Shown here: positions 49,139 through 57,462 of the stretch, in pieces
How positions within the stretch are numbered: the stretch's first letter is position 1
How the letters are laid out: each line of letters starts with the position of its first letter
Assembly: GCA_964577955.1 (NCBI GenBank)
Contig: CAZOAZ010000026.1
Coordinates: forward strand, 20,902-84,901
Length of the DNA: 64,000 bases
Reading direction: 5' to 3'
DNA from: CADEEX01 sp964577955
GTDB taxonomy: Bacteria; Acidobacteriota; Vicinamibacteria; Vicinamibacterales; CAVVIG01
Position numbers and translations under genes: made by a program
Notes under the pieces: model-generated
Told to the model about the DNA's origin: nothing
Database searches by the model: none
What the model saw: the letters and a program-made list of their open reading frames with translations, nothing else

Positions 49139-51375
49139 GCCGTTGCCGTCTGCTGTTGCTGAGCGCGATCGCGTTTTCGTGGGATCCGGCTTTAGCCGGA
49201 TTCAAACCGTCGATCGGTCTGCCGCTCGACGCGATCCAACCATCGCAAGCGCGGGCGCCGGCGGCAGACGAATTTGTCGGACCGTTTCCCAGCTGGCGCC
49301 GCGTGACGACGGATTACGGAGCGGCCGGCGACGGCGTTCGCGACGATACCGCGGCGTTTCAGCGCGCGCTCGACGAAGTCGGCCGCGGTCGTTCGCCGGT
49401 GCTGTTCGTGCCGAACGGGCGGTACCGGATCACCGCCACGCTGACCCTGAAGTACACGCTGAACGTCAGAGTGATCGGCGAAGACCCCGCGGGCGTCACC
49501 ATCCTCTGGGACGGCCCGCCGTCGGGCACGATGCTGCTCGTGAACGGGGTCGCCTACTCGACGTTCGCCCGGCTGACGTTTGACGGCCGCGGCCGTGCGT
49601 CGGCCGCGATCGAGCAGTCATGGGACAACACCGGCGGCCACTTCGATACCGGCAACGAATACGCGGACCTGGTGCTTCAGGGTGTCGACTACGGGATTCG
49701 CGGCGGATTCAAGGGCCACGGGTTTGCCGAGGCGACCATCACGCGCTCACGCTTCGTGCGGAATGCCGGCGCCGGCGTGGCGCTCGGCAACTTCAACGCG
49801 CTGGACGTCTGGATCTGGTCGTCGACCTTCGAGCAGTGCCGCGTGGCCGTGACCAATGAACCGGGCGCGGGCAACTTCCGTGTCTACGGGAATCTCTTCA
49901 TCGGGTCCACGACCGCCGATCTCTTCATGCAGAACACCGGGCTCTTCTCGGCCCGCGACAACTATTCGATCGGGTCGCAGGCGTTCTTCGTCTCCGGCGA
50001 CGCGTTGAATCACCCGGCCAACGTCGTGATTCAGCGCAACACGATCCTCGATCCGAAGGGTACCGCGATTCGCCTCGGCAACCAGGGGCCGGGTCTGCTG
50101 TTCGACAACGTGGTTCGGAATCTGACGGGCGTCGGCGGTCCGGCGGTCGCGTGGCGGAGCCGCAGCGAAGCCGATCTCGTGAGCGTCGGCAACCAGTTCA
50201 CGGTGCCGCGGCCGCTGTCGAGCAATGGGCGCCTGACGAGCGTCGAGGATCGGACGGTGGCCGCCTCGTCGATCGTGGCGGCGCCGCCGGACCTGCCGCC
50301 GACACCGCCGAACTATCGCCGCGAGATCATCGAGGTCCCGGCCGGCGCCGACGCGGACGCCGTTCAGCAGGCCATTACCGCGGCCGCCGTCAAAGGCCGC
50401 CGCGCCGTTGTTCATCTGCCTTTTGGCTCTTACGACATCGCACACACGCTGACGATTCCCGCGTCAGATGTGCAAATCGTCGGCGACGGATTCGCCACGA
50501 TTCTCAACTGGACCGGTAGCGGCGAGGGTCCGGTCATTCGCGTGCAAGGACCGACCACCGCGATGGTGCGCGAGCTCCAGGTAGAAGGCGGCGGCCGCGC
50601 GAATGGACTGGAGGCGCGCGGCATCGATCAGCCGGGCGCGCGCGTGCTGATCGACGAGGTCCAGATGCATCACGCCGGCCGCACGAATCTGCTGGTCGAC
50701 GGTCTTCGAGAGGCCCGCGTCGAGCTGATCGACAGCGATCATTCCGACGCACGACAGGGCCCGTCGCTCCGGCTCAAAGGCGGCCGGACGACCGTCTTCG
50801 CCGGCTCCTCGAGCAACAACCTCGTGAGCTACGAGATCTCGGACGGTGCCGACGCGGTCGTGCGCGACAGCTGGTACGAAGGCAACCTGCCCGGCACGTA
50901 CGCGCGCATCCGAGGCCGGGCCGACGTGACCTTCGAAAACGTCAGGGTGGCGGCGCCGCCGGGCCGCGGCCAGCTGGCCCTCGACGTTGCGGATCTCGAT
51001 GGCCGCGTCGCGCTCGTGGGCGTCCACGTCGACGATCGCCTTGCGCTGTCGGGCGACACCACGCGTGCCGAACTGCTCGCGCTCGGACTGCTCCGCGAGC
51101 ATCAGACGACGCCGCTTCTGTCGGCGCCGCCCGGTATCCGGGCGCGGGTCTGGAACTCCCGACAACGAGCCCGGACGCAGGGTCTGCTCAGTCCAGGCAG
51201 CGAAGAAATCGCCGATACCGGCGGCCTTGATGAGCCGTTCCTCCTGCGGCTCCTGGCCCGAACGCGTGCGGTGGGGCTGCCCGATCGTTCAGCGCCGCCA
51301 CCCGGCGTCACCGATTTCCGGCTGATTCGCGTGTGGTTGCAGAACGGATCCACCAATCTGATAGTCGCGCCATAG
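49135..51375 (+). CDS. Secreted twin right-handed beta-helix protein (pectate-lyase-like)
   Basis: A 746-residue exported protein. Its head MSRCRLLLLSAIAFSWDPALAGF acts as signal peptide, although part of it (WDPALAGF) is encoded by a REP-like hairpin. Two pectate-lyase-superfamily (Pectate_lyase_3) helices follow: the first from about 55 (TTDYGAAGDGVRDDTAAFQRALDEV), the second from about 400 (EVPAGADADAVQQAITAAAVKGRRAVVHLPFGSYDI). These folds depolymerise or bind polysaccharides; no catalytic set is certain. The ATG overlaps the stop of the AlkZ-like gene (ATGA). No LPxTG or anchor is present, so the protein is probably periplasmic or extracellular. Confidence 0.82.
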   Translation: MSRCRLLLLSAIAFSWDPALAGFKPSIGLPLDAIQPSQARAPAADEFVGPFPSWRRVTTDYGAAGDGVRDDTAAFQRALDEVGRGRSPVLFVPNGRYRITATLTLKYTLNVRVIGEDPAGVTILWDGPPSGTMLLVNGVAYSTFARLTFDGRGRASAAIEQSWDNTGGHFDTGNEYADLVLQGVDYGIRGGFKGHGFAEATITRSRFVRNAGAGVALGNFNALDVWIWSSTFEQCRVAVTNEPGAGNFRVYGNLFIGSTTADLFMQNTGLFSARDNYSIGSQAFFVSGDALNHPANVVIQRNTILDPKGTAIRLGNQGPGLLFDNVVRNLTGVGGPAVAWRSRSEADLVSVGNQFTVPRPLSSNGRLTSVEDRTVAASSIVAAPPDLPPTPPNYRREIIEVPAGADADAVQQAITAAAVKGRRAVVHLPFGSYDIAHTLTIPASDVQIVGDGFATILNWTGSGEGPVIRVQGPTTAMVRELQVEGGGRANGLEARGIDQPGARVLIDEVQMHHAGRTNLLVDGLREARVELIDSDHSDARQGPSLRLKGGRTTVFAGSSSNNLVSYEISDGADAVVRDSWYEGNLPGTYARIRGRADVTFENVRVAAPPGRGQLALDVADLDGRVALVGVHVDDRLALSGDTTRAELLALGLLREHQTTPLLSAPPGIRARVWNSRQRARTQGLLSPGSEEIADTGGLDEPFLLRLLARTRAVGLPDRSAPPPGVTDFRLIRVWLQNGSTNLIVAP
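49182..49203 (+). repeat. REP-like hairpin inside the signal-peptide coding region
   Basis: GGATCCGGC-TTTA-GCCGGATTC inside the beta-helix gene encodes DPALAGF and contains the predicted signal cleavage region. The stem is the same as in the 9939 element, yet here it is translated, so the element appears to have inserted in frame. Confidence 0.7.
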
Positions 51376-51391
51376 CGCCGACTTTCGGTGG

Positions 51392-51450
51392 CGTCCGGCT
51401 TTAGCCGGATTACACGAAGCGGACCAAAAGCAGAGCACAAGGACCAAGGA
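51392..51450. repeat. REP-like hairpin followed by a short GGACCAAGG word
   Basis: GTCCGGC-TTTA-GCCGGAT (51392-51410), 17 bases after the beta-helix stop, then GGACCAAAAG and ACAAGGACCAAGGA (51421-51450), an inverted copy of the words in the 42989 array. The array ends at the -10 box of the DUF4159 gene. Confidence 0.65.
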
Positions 51451-51451
51451 C

Positions 51452-51457
51452 TAGAAT
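51452..51457 (+). promoter_or_regulatory. -10 box of the DUF4159 gene, likely leaderless
   Basis: TAGAAT ends six bases before ATG 51464. As at 31471 and 34909 there is no room for a Shine-Dalgarno sequence and the box abuts repeat words. Confidence 0.4.
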
Positions 51458-51463
51458 AGCGAT

Positions 51464-52438
51464 ATGTTCCGGCAGGCCATCGCCGTGCTTCGCGACTGGT
51501 GGAAGGGTGTCGGCATCCCGTCCGCCAACTGCTGCAGCGGCGATCCGCTCGCGGCGGAACGCGACTATCGCGAACGCTATCGGCAGCAGCAGGACGCGCG
51601 TCGCGCCGCCGACGAGGCCGGCGCGAACGTGCCGCCGCGGTCAGCGCGACCGAGGTCGCGAACCGTGGTCATGACCTTGGCGATTCTGCTCGGACTCGGC
51701 ACGCTCGCGTGGGCCCAGCGGCGCCTCCTCTTCGGCGAGGGGCGCGACTTGACCGTCGAGAACGCGCCTTACAACGGCCAGTTCACGTTCACGCGGCTGA
51801 AGTACACCACCGCGCCCGGCGGCTACTGGTGGCAGGGACTGCCGTCGTGGGCGCACGGCTACCCGACATCCGAAGACAACCTGCTGCGGATCATGAACGA
51901 GATCACCTCGCTTCACGGCCGCACCGACGCCTACAACGTCTTCGCGCTCGACGACCCGGAGCTGACGAAGTATCCGCTCTCGTACATCACCGAAGCCGGC
52001 TGGTGGACGATGAACGAATCGGAGAAGGATGCGTTTCGCGCCTACCTGCTCAAGGGCGGATTCGTGATCTTCGACGACTTCAAGGTGTACGGCGACTTCG
52101 GTGCCAACGGCGGGTGGGATCCGTTCGAAGCCAACATCCGGCGGCTGTTTCCCGACGTCCGCTTCGTGACGATGGAGCCGTCGGATCCGATCTTCCACTC
52201 GTTCTTCGAGATCAACACCCTCGGCAACTTTCCACAGGCCTACAACGCCGGCGAGCCGATCTTCCGCGGCATCTACGAAGACAACGATCGCAAGAAGCGC
52301 CTCATCGCGATCATCAACTACAACACCGACGTGTCGCAGTACTGGGAGTGGTCAGGCCGTGGACTGAGACCGTTCGATGAAACCAACGAAGCGTACAAGT
52401 TGGGCGTCAACTACATCATTTACGGGATGACGCACTAA
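51464..52438 (+). CDS. DUF4159 domain protein
   Basis: A 324-residue protein. A basic, helical N-terminus (about 1-65) precedes a membrane or signal helix (VVMTLAILLGLGTLAWAQ, about 68-86), then the DUF4159 domain (about 95-324) with FTFTRLKYTTAPGGYWW, FALDDPELTKYPLSYI, GGFVIFDDFKVYGDFG and NYNTDVSQYWEWSG. DUF4159 proteins resemble class I glutamine-amidotransferase-like folds and often sit in VWA/MoxR-type gene groups; none is adjacent here. The N-terminal 60 residues have no known match, so translation might instead start at the internal ATG 51671. Position: between the beta-helix protein and the Kir channel, own promoter. Confidence 0.75.
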   Translation: MFRQAIAVLRDWWKGVGIPSANCCSGDPLAAERDYRERYRQQQDARRAADEAGANVPPRSARPRSRTVVMTLAILLGLGTLAWAQRRLLFGEGRDLTVENAPYNGQFTFTRLKYTTAPGGYWWQGLPSWAHGYPTSEDNLLRIMNEITSLHGRTDAYNVFALDDPELTKYPLSYITEAGWWTMNESEKDAFRAYLLKGGFVIFDDFKVYGDFGANGGWDPFEANIRRLFPDVRFVTMEPSDPIFHSFFEINTLGNFPQAYNAGEPIFRGIYEDNDRKKRLIAIINYNTDVSQYWEWSGRGLRPFDETNEAYKLGVNYIIYGMTH

Positions 52439-52439
52439 C

Positions 52440-52552
52440 TTGATGCTTGTGGTTCTAGGTGCAAAGTTCTAGGTGCTAGGTTTGGTTCGGCGCTGCCGCG
52501 CCCTTGCACCCGGACCTAGAACCTAGAACCTAGAACCGAGCACCTAGCACCA
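52440..52552. repeat. GTTCTAGGTGC / GCACCTAGAAC inverted word array
   Basis: Left arm GTTCTAGGTGC repeated with GTGCTAGGT (52451-52480), centre TTGGTTCGGCGCTGCCGCG, right arm CACCCGGACCTAGAACCTAG... to GCACCTAGCACC (52506-52551). It fills the gap between the DUF4159 and Kir stop codons, with no room left for other features. Confidence 0.8.
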
Positions 52553-53542
52553 CTACAGTCGCTCTGTTTCGTGCAGCCGACTGATATCAACACGCAGTCG
52601 GGGCCCGGTATCTGACTTCACATAGATGGACTGGAAGCGCGCGTTCCACAGGATCTCGTCGGCGCGGTACGAGGAGCGCGCGTGGACGGTCTGCTCGAAG
52701 GTCTCGTCGATGCCGCTCAGGAGCACGAGAATTTCCGCTTCGCCTTCTTCCAGCTCCGCGCCGGTTCTGCCGGCGAACGGGCTCGATTCGTCGATCGGAT
52801 GCACGATCGTCCAGGCCAGCGGAAAGAAGGTCACCTTGTTCCGTTCGAGCGGCAGCACCGTATAACGGCGGACGCGGCCGCCGCGGCCGTCGGGCTCGAG
52901 CGCGCTGAAGAGTACCTTGGCTTCGAGCTCGAGCAGTTCGGCGCGCCGCCGGTTGGCGATGCGGAACTGCAGGCTCCGGCCGCCGCGATACGGCGCGACG
53001 ATCGCGTGGCGGCTGAAGAGAATGGACGCGGTCGGCCGTGAGAACCGGGCAAAGAGCAGCCCGGTCGCCAGCGCCTGGAACATCACGCCGACGAGCGCCT
53101 CGATCGTCACGACCACATTCGCGGCGATGCCGTGCGGCGCGATCTGTCCGTAGCCGATCGTCGCGAAGGTCTGCACGCTGAAGAAGAAGGCGTGCGTGAA
53201 GGCGTTGCCCGTCGCGTCGCCGTCGTAGACGAGCGCGTCTGGTCCGAGTGCCACGAAGACGAGCGCAAAGACGACGTTGAACACGAAATACATCAAGGCG
53301 AGGAACGCCAGAAACCGCGGCCAGGACGCGGTCAGCAGCTGTTGATAGGGCGCCATCGACGCCAGCCACCCGAGGCCGGTGCGGGCGACATTGAACGAGC
53401 CGTCGGCGTTCAGCAGCCGCTGGCGGCTGTCACGGCTGACGACGGCGCCAAACCCGAGGTCGCGATCCCGAGCCTGTTCCTCCTCGGTGACGCGCGGTGC
53501 CAGCGGACTGGTTTCGAACGGGATGTCGGCCACGCCGGGCAT
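52553..53542 (-). CDS. Inward-rectifier K+ channel (KirBac-type)
   Basis: A 329-residue channel: N-terminal cytoplasmic segment (about 1-70), first helix (FLAFLALMYFVFNVVFALVFVAL), pore region with selectivity filter TIGYG (in FATIGYGQIAPHG), second helix (VVVTIEALVGVMFQALATGLLFARFSRP) and a C-terminal immunoglobulin-like cytoplasmic domain (about 185-329) rich in strands. This is the prokaryotic Kir plan and would form a tetrameric potassium channel, possibly regulated by lipids. ATG 53542 is taken; an ATG at 53605 precedes a 21-residue head not seen in the family. No clear ribosome site is present. Divergent from the glycosyltransferase at 53584. Confidence 0.88.
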   Translation of the reverse strand: MPGVADIPFETSPLAPRVTEEEQARDRDLGFGAVVSRDSRQRLLNADGSFNVARTGLGWLASMAPYQQLLTASWPRFLAFLALMYFVFNVVFALVFVALGPDALVYDGDATGNAFTHAFFFSVQTFATIGYGQIAPHGIAANVVVTIEALVGVMFQALATGLLFARFSRPTASILFSRHAIVAPYRGGRSLQFRIANRRRAELLELEAKVLFSALEPDGRGGRVRRYTVLPLERNKVTFFPLAWTIVHPIDESSPFAGRTGAELEEGEAEILVLLSGIDETFEQTVHARSSYRADEILWNARFQSIYVKSDTGPRLRVDISRLHETERL

Positions 53543-53583
53543 TGTAAGGGAGAGCGCGCGGCGACTTAGAATACGGAGCGCGC

Positions 53584-54357
53584 ATGCTCGAATCGCCCCG
53601 TTCACCGGCCCTTCGGGAGAACGTGGCGCTGTCGGTGATCGTCCCCGCGTTCAACGAAGTCGAGACCATCGCCGCGACCGTGCAACGGATCCTGGCCTAT
53701 CTGGATGCGCGTCACATCTCGTTCGAGTTGATCGTGGTTCTCGACGGCGGGCGGCCCGGTGCCGCGGCGGCGATTGCCGCGGTCGCGTCGGGCCGCAGCG
53801 AGGTCAGGGTCCTCGACAACGTCCAGAATCGCGGCAAGGGCTACTCGGTCCGGCGCGGGATGCTGGCGTCGAAGGGCGACTACGTCCTGTTCATCGACGC
53901 CGATCTGTCGCTGCCGATCGAAGGGACCGAGCGCTTCGTCGCCGCGCTCGACGCCGGCGCCGACGTCGCCATCGCGTCGCGCGCGCTGGCCGAATCGTCG
54001 GAACACGGCGATCAGCAGCCGCTGCGACACTCGATGAGCCGGCTGTTCAACTGGCTGGTGCGCGGTGTGGCCGTGGCCGATCTGCAGGATACCCAGTGCG
54101 GGTTCAAGGCGTTTCGCGGCAGCAAGGCGCGAGCGCTCTTCGCCGTGCAGCGCCTCGACGGCTTCGGCTTCGACGTCGAAGTGCTCCGGATCGCCCAGCG
54201 CTGGTCGTACCGCATCGTGGAAGTGCCGGTGGCGTGCGAGTACCATCCCACGAGCTCCGTGCGAAAATTTCGCCATGGGATGGCGATGATCCTCGACGTG
54301 GGACGCGTGCTCGTGAACGACGCGCGCGGTCTGTACCATGAGCCCGGCCGGTCGTAA
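53584..54357 (+). CDS. Dolichyl/polyprenyl-phosphate glycosyltransferase (GT2)
   Basis: A 257-residue GT-A enzyme: LSVIVPAFNEVETIAATVQRIL (nucleotide-sugar site), VVLDGGRPG, and FIDADLSLPIE with the DxD metal site (about residues 102-104). QDTQCGFKAFRGSKARALF and YRIVEVPVACEYHP match the polyprenyl-phosphate mannose/glucose synthase family (DPM1/ALG5-like). It probably charges a lipid carrier with sugar used by the membrane transferases encoded next. The following gene starts inside its last 20 bases in another frame, so the two are translationally linked. Confidence 0.88.
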   Translation: MLESPRSPALRENVALSVIVPAFNEVETIAATVQRILAYLDARHISFELIVVLDGGRPGAAAAIAAVASGRSEVRVLDNVQNRGKGYSVRRGMLASKGDYVLFIDADLSLPIEGTERFVAALDAGADVAIASRALAESSEHGDQQPLRHSMSRLFNWLVRGVAVADLQDTQCGFKAFRGSKARALFAVQRLDGFGFDVEVLRIAQRWSYRIVEVPVACEYHPTSSVRKFRHGMAMILDVGRVLVNDARGLYHEPGRS

Positions 54358-55933
54358 CCGCACGGCCGCGATCGCGGCCGCCGCGCTGCTGCTGGTCGCG
54401 ATGGTCTTCATCTCGCGCGACTTCGGCTTCACCTGGGACGAACGCTTCCAGCAGAAGTACGGCGAAGACATCTGGGAGTACGCGCACGGCCGCGTGCCCC
54501 GCGCCAGCTTTGATACTGATTGGGGCAACCAGTACTTGTACGGCGGCCTCGTGGAGATTCTCGCCGTCACCGCGCAGCATGCGCTGCCCGGCGACACCTA
54601 CGTCATCCGTCACATGGTGATCGCCGTCTTCGGTTGGGCGGGCATCGTGTTTTGCGCGCTTCTCGCCGGCCGTGCCTTCGGCACGCGCGCCGGGTGGCTG
54701 GCGGCGATTCTCCTCACGCTCTCGCCGCGGTATTTCGGCGACGCGATGAACAATCCGAAGGACGCGCCGTTTGCCGCCCTGGCGATGGCGACGCTGTACT
54801 ACACGCTGACGATCGACTGGCGGCCGCCGCACGTCAGCTGGAAACATCTCGCCAAGCTCACGCTGGTGATTCTCCTGGCGATCAATGTCCGCCCGCTCGG
54901 GCTGATCCTGCTGGGTTACGCCGGCGGCATCATCATGCTCGTGGCGCTCGCCGCCGCGGTGCGATCAGAAGCCGACGACCGCTGGCGGCAGCTTGGGCTC
55001 GTCGCGCTGCGCCTGGCCGTGATGGCCGTGGTCGCGATTCCGCTCGGCACGATCGCCTGGCCATGGGCGCAGGCGTCACCCTACGTGCGTCCGATTCAGG
55101 CGTTCCTGATCTCCGCGCGCGCGAACTGGGCCGAAGGCTTCGACGTGCTCTACGACGGTCAGATCATGGGAGCGGGACATCTCCCGTGGCACTACGTGCC
55201 GAAGTGGCTCGGGATGGCCTTGCCGCCGGTCCTGCTCGTGGGCCTGGGGCTTTCGCTGCTCGTCTGGCGGCTGGGCTCGCGTGCGGCGCTCACCTGGGTC
55301 GCGCTCGGCGCCTTTGCGTTCGCGCCGGTCGCCGCGGCAATCTGGCGGAACGCGACCATCTACGACGGCATCCGCCACATTCTCTTCATCGTGCCGCCGC
55401 TGACGGCGATGGCCGCAGCCGGCTGGAGCGCCGTCCAGACGTTCGATCGCCGGGTCCGCATTGCCGCGCTGGCGGCGTTCGCGATCGGGATTGCGGAGCC
55501 GGTCATCTTCCAGATCCGGAATCATCCGAATCAGATTGTCTACTTCAGCCCGCTCGTTGGCGGACCGCGCGCCGCCTACTTGCAGTACGACATGGACTAC
55601 TGGGCGAACAGCGTCCTGCAGGCCGTCGAGTGGTCCGACCGCCTCGCCCGCGAGCTCGGCACGGCCATCGTGGTCACCGGCAAGCCCGATCAGGCCGTGG
55701 AATCCGACATCGCGCGGTTCCGTTCGCTGAAGTTCACGCGCAACTATCGTCCCGACGCGCAGCTCGACATCCGTCTGCTCAGAGGATCGCCGCTCGGGAT
55801 CGTCGAGATCGCCAACGCACCAGACGCGCTCTACAGCGTCCGCATGGCCGACGGCACGCCGCTGTGCGTCGTGCTTCCCGGTCCGGCGTTCGGTCCCATC
55901 CGCGAGCGGATGAACCAGCTCGGACTCCGGTAG
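54338..55933 (+). CDS. Membrane glycosyltransferase (GT39/ArnT-like)
   Basis: A 531-residue protein with about ten helices. The first outer loop FGFTWDERFQQKYGEDIWEY carries DE, the acidic catalytic pair of GT-C enzymes, and the second loop has NQYLYGGL and SPRYFGDAMNNPKDAPFAALAMA, as in dolichyl/polyprenyl-phosphate-sugar-dependent transferases. The C-terminal soluble part (about 440-531) is periplasmic. It overlaps the polyprenyl-phosphate glycosyltransferase gene by 20 bases, so the pair makes and uses a lipid-linked sugar. Stop codon TAG is inside the REP-like element. Confidence 0.75.
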   Translation: MSPAGRNRTAAIAAAALLLVAMVFISRDFGFTWDERFQQKYGEDIWEYAHGRVPRASFDTDWGNQYLYGGLVEILAVTAQHALPGDTYVIRHMVIAVFGWAGIVFCALLAGRAFGTRAGWLAAILLTLSPRYFGDAMNNPKDAPFAALAMATLYYTLTIDWRPPHVSWKHLAKLTLVILLAINVRPLGLILLGYAGGIIMLVALAAAVRSEADDRWRQLGLVALRLAVMAVVAIPLGTIAWPWAQASPYVRPIQAFLISARANWAEGFDVLYDGQIMGAGHLPWHYVPKWLGMALPPVLLVGLGLSLLVWRLGSRAALTWVALGAFAFAPVAAAIWRNATIYDGIRHILFIVPPLTAMAAAGWSAVQTFDRRVRIAALAAFAIGIAEPVIFQIRNHPNQIVYFSPLVGGPRAAYLQYDMDYWANSVLQAVEWSDRLARELGTAIVVTGKPDQAVESDIARFRSLKFTRNYRPDAQLDIRLLRGSPLGIVEIANAPDALYSVRMADGTPLCVVLPGPAFGPIRERMNQLGLR

Positions 55934-55955
55934 GGACAGCCTTTAGGCTGTCCGC
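55929..55955. repeat. REP-like hairpin covering a stop codon
   Basis: GGTAGGGACAGCC-TTTA-GGCTGTCC plus GCG, between convergent genes. The TAG at 55931-55933 that ends the upstream gene is part of the GGTAGGGAC flank of the element. Confidence 0.7.
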
Positions 55956-55956
55956 G

Positions 55957-57429
55957 TCAGCGACGCTCGTAGAGGCACACATTTCCGAACGCGTAGACGA
56001 AGGGAAGGTTATTGGCGGCGATCCACCCGCATTCATTCTGATCGGCGCCGACGATGTGCGTGACGTGATAGCGATTCGCGAGCGTGTCGAAGCGTGGCCG
56101 GTCGCGGGTCTTCAACGCGTCGAGCATGGCTTCGCGATCGCTGACGCGCTGCGAGATCTCGACGTACGGGTTCGACCAGTTGGCGTTGACCGCGACGACG
56201 TGACGGCCGGCAGGACCGATGATTTGGAGCGACGCACCGCGCGAGCCGAGAATCACCGAATCCGGCGGCGTGGACTTGTGCAGGAACGCCGTCATCTGCG
56301 CGTGCGTGGGGTCGCGCTCGAGAGCGATCGCGCGGCCGTAGACAAAGTCGAAACGCGTCCGGTACTGCGGCAACATCCAGAGGACGGCGGCGGCAGCGAT
56401 AGCAGCGGCAACGGGCGGCGCGTAACGCGGCGGCAGGCGCTGACAGCACCACCACAGCGCCGCTCCCGCGGCGAGGGTGAGAGCCGCAAAGGCGTAGCGC
56501 CAGAAGTGAAACGCCGGCACGAACGCGGGCAGCGTGGGGAACAGGTCCCGCGTCAAGCCATAGACGTAGAGCAGCGCCGCCGCGGCCAGCCAGACTCTGA
56601 AGAGTCGCGATCGCACGACGACGAGTCCGCCGATGCCGATCAGGAGCATCCAGGCGTTCTGACGAAGCGTGCCCGGCAGACCGCCCAGCGTCAGCGGTTG
56701 CCATTGCCACGCCATCGGCGTGTCGTTCAGGACCGCCAGGTGGTACCGGCCGACGATCGAGTAGAGGAACGGGCTGGCCACGATGAGCGCTGCGATGCCG
56801 GCGATCGCGAGCGCGCGTCTGGAGAACAGCGCGAGAGCCATCAGGCCGAGCACCAGTGCCGGTGCGGTGTGGGCCAGGAACGTCAATCCCGCGAGACCGC
56901 CGACTGCCGCGGCCCACAGATCCGTACCGGCGCGGACCGCGCGGTTCATCGCCCAGACCGACAGGTAGAACAGTCCTTGCGCGAACGTCGCGACGAAGAG
57001 CCACGGCGAATACGTCGGCCACACCAATGCCGGTTCGCCGCGACAGTTGAAGAATAGAAAGATGATCAGGCCGGCGAAGGCCGCGCCGCTGCCCGCCAGT
57101 TCAACGCCAACCACGTAAAACGCGATCGGGGCCAGCAGGTTGAGCCACGGGCCGCCCTGGACATGAAACGCGGCCGGCGTCGTCCGCGTGGCCGCGGATC
57201 CGCCGGCGACGAGCCAGGGCACGAGCGGGTTGTACCAGATCAGTTCGTCGGGATAGTGCGGGTCGGCGAGCGGATGGCCGTCGCGCGTCGCCTGCGCCTG
57301 CGCGATGTCGCGATAGTGGTCGCCGTCATACGGCCACTCCAAGCCCCGCACATCGTCGAGCCCCACACGGAGCGCGACGACGCAGGCGACGGCGGCGAGA
57401 AGATGAAGAAAGTGGTCGCGTTTCAGCAC
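55957..57429 (-). CDS. Membrane glycosyltransferase-like protein
   Basis: A 490-residue polytopic protein, about 11 helices. The first loop WPYDGDHYRDIAQAQATRDGHPLADPHYPDELIWYNP contains acidic residues in the position of GT-C catalytic Asp but no clear DE pair. A soluble tail (about 390-490, YGRAIALERDPTHAQMTAFLHKSTPPDSVILGSR) resembles the C-terminal periplasmic domain of the previous gene's family. Likely another lipid-carrier sugar transferase. Start is GTG 57429, eight bases after a perfect REP-like hairpin and with no visible ribosome site, so translation may depend on that structure. Confidence 0.65.
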   Translation of the reverse strand: MLKRDHFLHLLAAVACVVALRVGLDDVRGLEWPYDGDHYRDIAQAQATRDGHPLADPHYPDELIWYNPLVPWLVAGGSAATRTTPAAFHVQGGPWLNLLAPIAFYVVGVELAGSGAAFAGLIIFLFFNCRGEPALVWPTYSPWLFVATFAQGLFYLSVWAMNRAVRAGTDLWAAAVGGLAGLTFLAHTAPALVLGLMALALFSRRALAIAGIAALIVASPFLYSIVGRYHLAVLNDTPMAWQWQPLTLGGLPGTLRQNAWMLLIGIGGLVVVRSRLFRVWLAAAALLYVYGLTRDLFPTLPAFVPAFHFWRYAFAALTLAAGAALWWCCQRLPPRYAPPVAAAIAAAAVLWMLPQYRTRFDFVYGRAIALERDPTHAQMTAFLHKSTPPDSVILGSRGASLQIIGPAGRHVVAVNANWSNPYVEISQRVSDREAMLDALKTRDRPRFDTLANRYHVTHIVGADQNECGWIAANNLPFVYAFGNVCLYERR

Positions 57430-57437
57430 GCCGGTGG

Positions 57438-57457
57438 GGTCCGACTTCAGTCGGACC
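57438..57457. repeat. REP-like hairpin directly upstream of a GTG start
   Basis: GGTCCGAC-TTCA-GTCGGACC, 8-bp perfect stem, between the DUF6351 stop (57463) and the glycosyltransferase start (57429) on the minus strand. Confidence 0.7.
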
Positions 57458-57462
57458 TCATG

